The notes under the pieces were generated by a model. The model saw only the letters and a program-made list of their open reading frames with translations, had not been told where the DNA came from and did no database searches. The translations under genes were made by a program, and so were the position numbers. This document shows, in pieces, positions 7,080 to 11,042 of a stretch of 11,042 nt of DNA. The DNA is from G963674665 sp964609625. Lineage in GTDB: Bacteria; Desulfobacterota; Desulfovibrionia; Desulfovibrionales; Desulfovibrionaceae. How positions within the stretch are numbered: position 1 is the first letter of the stretch; each line of letters begins with the position of its first letter. Where the stretch lies: positions 1 through 11,042 of the forward strand of contig CAZSRS010000075.1 of the NCBI GenBank assembly GCA_964609625.1. The letters are read 5' to 3'.

Positions 7080-8280
7080 CGCCGCCCTCCGTACCCTGAA
7101 GTATGGGCAAGGGCACATCCAACGCCTCGGGCAGGCCGATGACCTCTCCGCCGCTCAGGCCGGAGAGTATTTCCACCTTGTCGCCGTGCTTTTGTCCGGC
7201 CTTGACGAAGACGCTGCGCCAGACCTCACGCCCCTCGGCGGTGTCCAGCACGTCCACGGTCTCGATCTGCCCCGTGCGACGGATGGCGGCCTTGGGCACC
7301 AGCACGGCCTCGCGCTCGTCCACGGGTACCAGCAACCGGCCGAACATGCCCGGATAGACACCGCTCAAGGGCGGCAGCCCCACCTTGACCAGGAAGGTAC
7401 GTGTGCGCGGATCGCCCGAAGGCACGACCTCCTCCACCACTCCCGGCACACGCTGGGCCTGGACGGTGATCGCCACCTCCAATTCCGTGCCGGGGCGCAC
7501 GCGGTTGATCAGGGATTCCCTGACCATGGCCTCCAGGCGCAGGGAACCGCTGGTCTGGAGATACAGCAGGGGCTGGCCAGGCACGGCCAGATCGCCGGGT
7601 TCCACCGCCCGCCCGGCCACCTCGCCGGCCTCGTGGGCCTCGATGCGCGCGTAGCCCAGGGATATTTCCGCCTCCTCGACCTTTTCCCCGGCTTGGCGCA
7701 CCGAGGCCTCAGACCCGGAGAGTTCTTCCCGCGCCCTGCTCAGGGAGGCCTCGGCCTTGAGATAGGCTGCCTCGGCCTCGTCCATCTCGCTGGAGGCCAC
7801 GGCTTTCTTGGCGTAAAGCGACTTGATGCGCTCGTACTGCGATTTGGCCTCGCCAAAGGCGGCCTGGGCCGCGTCGATGGAGCGCTGGGCCTGACGTTTG
7901 GAGGCCTGGGCGTTCTCCCACCCCTGCCGCGCCTGCTCCAGACGACTTTCCAATTCGCGGCTGTCCAGCAGCACCAGCAAGTCCCCCTTGTTCACCTGCT
8001 GCCCCGGAGAAACCAGCACCTCCAGCACCTTGGCCTGGACCTGAGACTGGACCTTGGTTTCCACACGGGGGCGCACCGTGCCCACGGCCTCGTAATGCTC
8101 CATGACGGGTTCGACGCTGACCACCCCCCTGGCCTCTGGCTCGGGCAGAAGCCTAATGGGAACGATGTCCGTGTTCTCGTCGATGAGTCCGGTGGCCAGA
8201 AAACCGCCGGACCAGACGATGAGCCCCACAAGGCAGGTACTGCCCAGGAATATACCGAAAATCCTCGCGAATCTGTTCAT
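7069..8280 (-). CDS. RND efflux periplasmic adaptor (membrane fusion protein)
   Basis: A 403 aa HlyD/AcrA-like adaptor that links the pump to an outer-membrane channel. Residues 7-30 form an N-terminal membrane anchor or uncleaved signal (FGIFLGSTCLVGLIVWSGGFLATG), with no lipobox cysteine in proper context. The two lipoyl half-motifs are VQAKVLEVLVSPGQQVNKGDLL (about 81-102) and AGEVAGRAVEPGDLAVPGQPLL (about 218-239). Between them, residues 106-210 make a long Ala/Glu/Gln-rich coiled-coil hairpin. The beta-barrel domain follows, with LEAMVRESLINRVRPGT, and the membrane-proximal domain ends the protein. The start is the ATG at 8280, because AAGGA at 8288-8292 lies 7 nt away. ATG 8286 is too close to it and the longer form beginning MKYCRRRE lacks a site and starts close to the predicted transcription start. 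It is the first gene of the minus-strand operon and overlaps the pump gene. Confidence 0.93.
   Translation of the reverse strand: MNRFARIFGIFLGSTCLVGLIVWSGGFLATGLIDENTDIVPIRLLPEPEARGVVSVEPVMEHYEAVGTVRPRVETKVQSQVQAKVLEVLVSPGQQVNKGDLLVLLDSRELESRLEQARQGWENAQASKRQAQRSIDAAQAAFGEAKSQYERIKSLYAKKAVASSEMDEAEAAYLKAEASLSRAREELSGSEASVRQAGEKVEEAEISLGYARIEAHEAGEVAGRAVEPGDLAVPGQPLLYLQTSGSLRLEAMVRESLINRVRPGTELEVAITVQAQRVPGVVEEVVPSGDPRTRTFLVKVGLPPLSGVYPGMFGRLLVPVDEREAVLVPKAAIRRTGQIETVDVLDTAEGREVWRSVFVKAGQKHGDKVEILSGLSGGEVIGLPEALDVPLPILQGTEGGDAS
7085..7090 (-). promoter_or_regulatory. ribosome binding site that fixes the pump start at 7079
   Basis: GGAGGG on the minus strand, 5 nt before ATG 7079 and inside the last codons of the adaptor gene. 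It supports translational coupling and the shorter pump start. Confidence 0.7.
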
Positions 8281-8287
8281 GGTCATG

Positions 8288-8292
8288 TCCTT
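8288..8292 (-). promoter_or_regulatory. ribosome binding site that fixes the adaptor start at 8280
   Basis: AAGGA on the minus strand, 7 nt before ATG 8280 but only 1 nt before ATG 8286. It favours the protein beginning MNRFARIF. Confidence 0.6.
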
Positions 8293-8319
8293 TGCCGCCA
8301 ACGGTTCACGCCTGCGGCA
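8293..8319. promoter_or_regulatory. dyad in the 5' leader of the efflux operon
   Basis: TGCCGC (8293-8298) and GCGGCA (8314-8319) are perfect 6-bp arms 15 nt apart. They sit between the predicted transcription start (about 8320) and the adaptor ribosome binding site. This could be an operator for a TetR- or MarR-type repressor, or a leader hairpin. No regulator gene is in the window. Confidence 0.3.
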
Positions 8320-8326
8320 GTATTTC

Positions 8327-8354
8327 ACTATACCATCAGCTCTGTTTTTGGCAA
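8327..8354 (-). promoter_or_regulatory. sigma70-type promoter of the efflux/manC operon
   Basis: On the minus strand TTGCCA (8354-8349, 5 of 6 to consensus) is followed after a 16-nt spacer by TATAGT (8332-8327, 5 of 6). It predicts a start near 8320 and a 5' leader of about 40 nt before the adaptor ATG 8280. The AATAAT just upstream of the -35 is the only AT-rich patch in the divergent gap. No comparably good promoter for lpxK was found on the plus strand. Confidence 0.65.
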
Positions 8355-8422
8355 TTATTCCCGCCGCGCCTGTTCGCTCCCTGCCCTTGCGATATCGGCA
8401 GGCTTTGTGTCATGCAAGCCGC

Positions 8423-9499
8423 ATGACCCTTCTGGCAGAACTCCAGCGCCGGCTGTATCCGTTGCTGGCCCCCCTGGGCCGCGTCTATGCCTGGGGCATG
8501 GCCGAACGGCGCAAGGCACATGCCCTGGGGCGTAGACCCGCGACCATGCCGCCCGCGCCCTGCGTCTCGGTGGGCAACATCGCCCTGGGTGGCAGCGGCA
8601 AGACCCCCCTGGTGGGTTGGATCGTGGAGTGGGCCGTGGCCCGGGAATTGCGCCCCTGTGTGCTGACCAGGGGGTACGGCGGCAAACCGCCGCGCCTGCC
8701 TCTGCCGGTCACGCAGGATGCCGACTGGCAGGAGACCGGGGACGAGCCCCTGCTACTGGCCCGACGCTTCCCCCAGGCCCACGTGCTGGTGGATCCGCGG
8801 CGCGCCAGGGCCGTGGAATTCGCCCGCATACACTTGGCGCCGCGAATTTTCATCATGGACGACGGCATGCAGCACCTGCGGCTGCATCGCCACCTGGACC
8901 TGATCCTGCTGCGCTTGCGAGACTTCACCACGGACTGGGGGCGGGTACTGCCGGCCGGCCCCTGGCGCGAAGGCCTCTCGGCACTGCGGGCCGGCGCCGC
9001 CTTTCTGGTCAAGGCCGAACCCGAGTCCTTTCTGGATCACGCAGGAAGCATCGAAAAACGTCTGGCGTCTTTCGGACGCCCGGTGTTCAGCTTCTCCCTG
9101 AGACCGCAAGGATTGTATCGGGTGACGGACGGCGCTGCCTTGGCTGCCCCCCCTGACGGCGACTACGTCTTTGTCAGCGGCCTGGGCGACAACCCGCAAG
9201 CCGCGGCCACGGCCCAGCGGTTCATGGGGCGCGCTCCGGCCCAGGTGCTGGCCTTCCGGGACCACCACGTCTACGGCCAAAACGACGTGGAGCGCATCCG
9301 CCGCGCCAAGGAAGAGCACGACGCCAGGGTGGTCATCTGCACGGAAAAGGACGCGGTGAAGCTCGCGGCCTTTGCCCTGCCCTGGCTCCATGCCCTGCGC
9401 GTGGAGGTGGCGTTCGGGCCGGCGCTCTTCGCGGACATGCCCTTTGACCTCTGGTGGGAGGAGCGCTGGCGACAGCAGTCCCAGATCGAGAGCAGGTGA
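8423..9499 (+). CDS. lpxK: tetraacyldisaccharide 4'-kinase (lipid A biosynthesis)
   Basis: LpxK phosphorylates the 4' position of the lipid A disaccharide precursor at the inner membrane, the sixth step of the Raetz pathway. The 358 aa length matches the family. Features seen are an N-terminal amphipathic/hydrophobic helix (LYPLLAPLGRVYAWGM, 11-26) typical of its membrane association, and a P-loop GNIALGGSGKTP (51-62) with the family's characteristic tandem Gly. LTRGYGG follows at 81-87, then GDEPLLLA (106-113), the catalytic-region IMDDGMQH (144-151) and LPAGPWREG (176-184). Near the C-terminus are DHHVYG and ICTEKDAVK, also typical of LpxK. ATG 8423 is chosen by alignment to the family start; its upstream ribosome binding site is weak, which suggests modest translation. 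It is divergent from the efflux operon across 142 nt and convergent with rel. No other lipid A genes are adjacent. Confidence 0.95.
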   Translation: MTLLAELQRRLYPLLAPLGRVYAWGMAERRKAHALGRRPATMPPAPCVSVGNIALGGSGKTPLVGWIVEWAVARELRPCVLTRGYGGKPPRLPLPVTQDADWQETGDEPLLLARRFPQAHVLVDPRRARAVEFARIHLAPRIFIMDDGMQHLRLHRHLDLILLRLRDFTTDWGRVLPAGPWREGLSALRAGAAFLVKAEPESFLDHAGSIEKRLASFGRPVFSFSLRPQGLYRVTDGAALAAPPDGDYVFVSGLGDNPQAAATAQRFMGRAPAQVLAFRDHHVYGQNDVERIRRAKEEHDARVVICTEKDAVKLAAFALPWLHALRVEVAFGPALFADMPFDLWWEERWRQQSQIESR

Positions 9500-9506
9500 G
9501 CGGGGA

Positions 9507-9547
9507 GGGCGCTTCGCGAAGCGCCCCTACGCCTCCTTCAGGGGGCG
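9507..9547. terminator. two adjacent GC-rich hairpins after lpxK
   Basis: A perfect 20-nt palindrome GGGCGCTTCGCGAAGCGCCC (9507-9526) starts 8 nt after the lpxK stop. It is followed by CGCCTCC-TTCA-GGGGGCG (9530-9547), a 7-bp stem with one G-T pair and a 4-nt loop. Neither is followed by a T-run on the plus strand. They may act as a non-canonical or Rho-assisted terminator or a 3'-end stabiliser. CGCCCC at 9522-9527 can also pair with GGGGCG at 9542-9547, an alternative fold. The palindrome could also be a copy of a dispersed repeat. Confidence 0.45.
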
Positions 9548-9758
9548 GGGGAAGCGGCACAGAGCTGCGCCCCTGACCAATCCCGTATACAATACACGCC
9601 CGGCCAGACAATGCCTCACGCAACACGGTCCCACGGAGAACCAGGGCCTGCAATCACCCGGGTCCTTCGATCACGGCCATAGGTGCTGCTCGCGAGCCCC
9701 CCTTCAGCCTGCGTAACGGCTACGGTGGAAGGCTTTCGCGCCCTCCCCCGCCATCCTG

Positions 9759-11042
9759 TCAATGCACCGCCACGGTGGTCCGCGAGGCCTCGATGACCGG
9801 CTTGAGGCTGTTGAGCTTCTCCAGGGTGCGGTAGAGCAGGGCCGCGTCGCGGACCTCCACGGTAAATACGAGTTCCGTGAGTCCGTCCACCGTGGAGTGG
9901 AAGCTGCCAGAGTCGATGTTGACCTGCTCCTTTGCCAACAGGGCGCTGATCTCCGCCAGGACGCCCGGCTCGTTCCTAGCCTTGATCATGATCTTGGCGG
10001 GCAGGAGCTTGTCCTGCTCTCCTTCCCAGAAGACGGAGAGCAACCGCTCAGGCTCCATGTTCTGGACATTGGGGCAGTCCACGGTATGGATGGTGACACC
10101 GCGCCCCCTGCTGATATAGCCGAGAATGGCGTCGCCGGGCAGTGGGTTGCAGCACTTGGCGTAGCGCACGAGCACGTCGTCCACGCCGGAAATCCTGATG
10201 CCCTCGCTCTTGGGGCGCTGCGTTTCCTCGCGGGTTTCCACGACATCGACTTTTTCCGGCTCCGGCTCCTTCTCCTCCCTGGGCAGCAGCCGGCGCAGCA
10301 CCTTCAGCGGCGTGAGTCGGGCATAGCCCACCGCGGAGAGCAGATCGTCCAGGCTTCTGAAGGAAAACTCCTTGGCCACCAGATCGAGCTTGTGCTCCTT
10401 GATGGCCTTGTGGATGTTGATACCCAGCTTGCGACCCTCTTTCTCGAGCATCTCCCTGGCCAGGGCGATGCTGCGGGAGCGCTCCTCGGTGCGTATATAG
10501 TGGGTGATGCGCGTGCGGGCCTTGGCGGTCTTGACGAACTTGAGCCAGTCGCGGCTGGGGTTGCGGTGGGAGTCGGTGATGATCTCCACGCTGTCGCCGT
10601 TCTTGAGCGGAGTGCTCAGGGGCACGAGCTTGCCGTTGACCTTGGCGCCGGCGCAATGGTGCCCCACCTCGGTGTGAATGACATAGGCGAAGTCCACGGG
10701 GGTGGCGCCTTCTGGCAGTTCCTTGACCTGCCCGGCCGGGGTGAAGACATAGACCTCGTCCTTGAACAGATCGAAGCGCAGTGAACGCAGGAACTCCCTG
10801 GCATCGGACTCCATCTTTTGCCAGTCCATGATCTGCCTGAGCCAGGTGAACTGCCCCACGTCGCGGCCCTTGACCTTGCCGCCGTCCTTGTACAGCCAGT
10901 GGGAGGCCACGCCGTATTCGGCCATGCGGTGCATTTCCTCGGTGCGGATCTGGATCTCGATGCGCTCCCCTTTGGGGCCGACCACGGTGGTGTGCAGGCT
11001 CTGGTACATGTTGGCCTTGGGCATGGAGATGTAGTCCTTGAA
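9759..11042 (-). CDS. rel: RelA/SpoT-type (p)ppGpp synthetase/hydrolase, 5' truncated by window edge
   Basis: The last 427 residues of a long RSH protein of the stringent response; the gene runs off the right edge, since the frame is still open at 11042 with FKDYIS before MPKAN. Visible (numbered from the edge) is the end of the synthetase domain, with YQSLHTTV at 13-20 whose Tyr stacks on guanine, EIQIRT at 29-34 with the catalytic Glu, and AEYGVASHWLYK at 41-52. The TGS domain spans about 95-156 (DEVYVFTPAG...VDFAYVIHTEVGHHCAGAKVNG). A helical domain follows, then the zinc-finger/RIS region with YAKCCNPLPGD (294-304) and DCPNV, and finally an ACT domain (about 350-420). The N-terminal hydrolase half is outside the window, so whether hydrolysis is active cannot be judged. 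In deltaproteobacteria this is usually one bifunctional Rel enzyme. It converges with lpxK with 259 nt between the stops. Confidence 0.95.
   Translation of the reverse strand, partial: FKDYISMPKANMYQSLHTTVVGPKGERIEIQIRTEEMHRMAEYGVASHWLYKDGGKVKGRDVGQFTWLRQIMDWQKMESDAREFLRSLRFDLFKDEVYVFTPAGQVKELPEGATPVDFAYVIHTEVGHHCAGAKVNGKLVPLSTPLKNGDSVEIITDSHRNPSRDWLKFVKTAKARTRITHYIRTEERSRSIALAREMLEKEGRKLGINIHKAIKEHKLDLVAKEFSFRSLDDLLSAVGYARLTPLKVLRRLLPREEKEPEPEKVDVVETREETQRPKSEGIRISGVDDVLVRYAKCCNPLPGDAILGYISRGRGVTIHTVDCPNVQNMEPERLLSVFWEGEQDKLLPAKIMIKARNEPGVLAEISALLAKEQVNIDSGSFHSTVDGLTELVFTVEVRDAALLYRTLEKLNSLKPVIEASRTTVAVH

Noticed and set aside
9688..9697. 10-nt palindrome GCTCGCGAGC
   Set aside because: Short GC-rich palindromes like this are expected by chance in a high-GC gap, and it has no positional logic.
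9701..9732. Imperfect hairpin CCTTC/AGCC...GGCT/GAAGG as a rel terminator
   Set aside because: The stem is interrupted by an unpaired 6-nt bulge and there is no T-run on the minus strand after it. Too weak to annotate.
1..11042. CRISPR arrays, tRNA or rRNA genes, insertion sequences
   Set aside because: No direct-repeat array, cloverleaf-like segment, rRNA-like segment or transposase was seen on either strand.

Overview
The window looks like a chromosomal segment of a Gram-negative, high-GC bacterium. The lipid A kinase LpxK and a two-component RND efflux pump imply an outer membrane. The single long Rel/SpoT-type protein and the general look of the proteins recall sulfate-reducing deltaproteobacteria (Desulfovibrio-like), but that assignment rests on impression only.

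Layout from left to right. Positions 1-125 hold the 3' end of a plus-strand membrane protein. Converging on it is a minus-strand block in this transcription order: periplasmic adaptor (8280-7069), RND inner-membrane pump (7079-3723), ManC/AlgA-type GDP-mannose pyrophosphorylase/phosphomannose isomerase (3720-2320), an ABC/AAA-type ATPase (2118-727) and a small PD-(D/E)XK-like nuclease candidate (730/727-170). A good sigma70-like promoter (8327-8354) drives the adaptor. Adaptor and pump overlap by 11 nt, pump and manC are 2 nt apart, and ATPase and nuclease overlap in a TGATG/GTGATG junction. Only the manC-ATPase junction has a real gap (about 200 nt), which holds a 7-bp inverted repeat just before the ATPase and a coding-looking remnant. 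On the right, lpxK (8423-9499, plus) is divergent from the adaptor and convergent with a 5'-truncated rel gene (9759-11042, minus). The lpxK-rel gap carries two GC-rich hairpins.

Four of the genes are ordinary: efflux pump, GDP-mannose supply for surface polysaccharide, lipid A 4'-phosphorylation and the stringent response. The accessory part is the ATPase plus small nuclease-like pair at 170-2118. It has clear Walker A, ABC-signature, Walker B and H-loop motifs in the first protein and a D-x16-E-x-K arrangement in the second, with tight translational coupling and lower GC by eye than the flanking core genes. This is the architecture of two-gene anti-phage or DNA-surveillance modules (ATPase sensor plus effector nuclease). 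I do not recognise it as any named system, so it is the main candidate for something undescribed.
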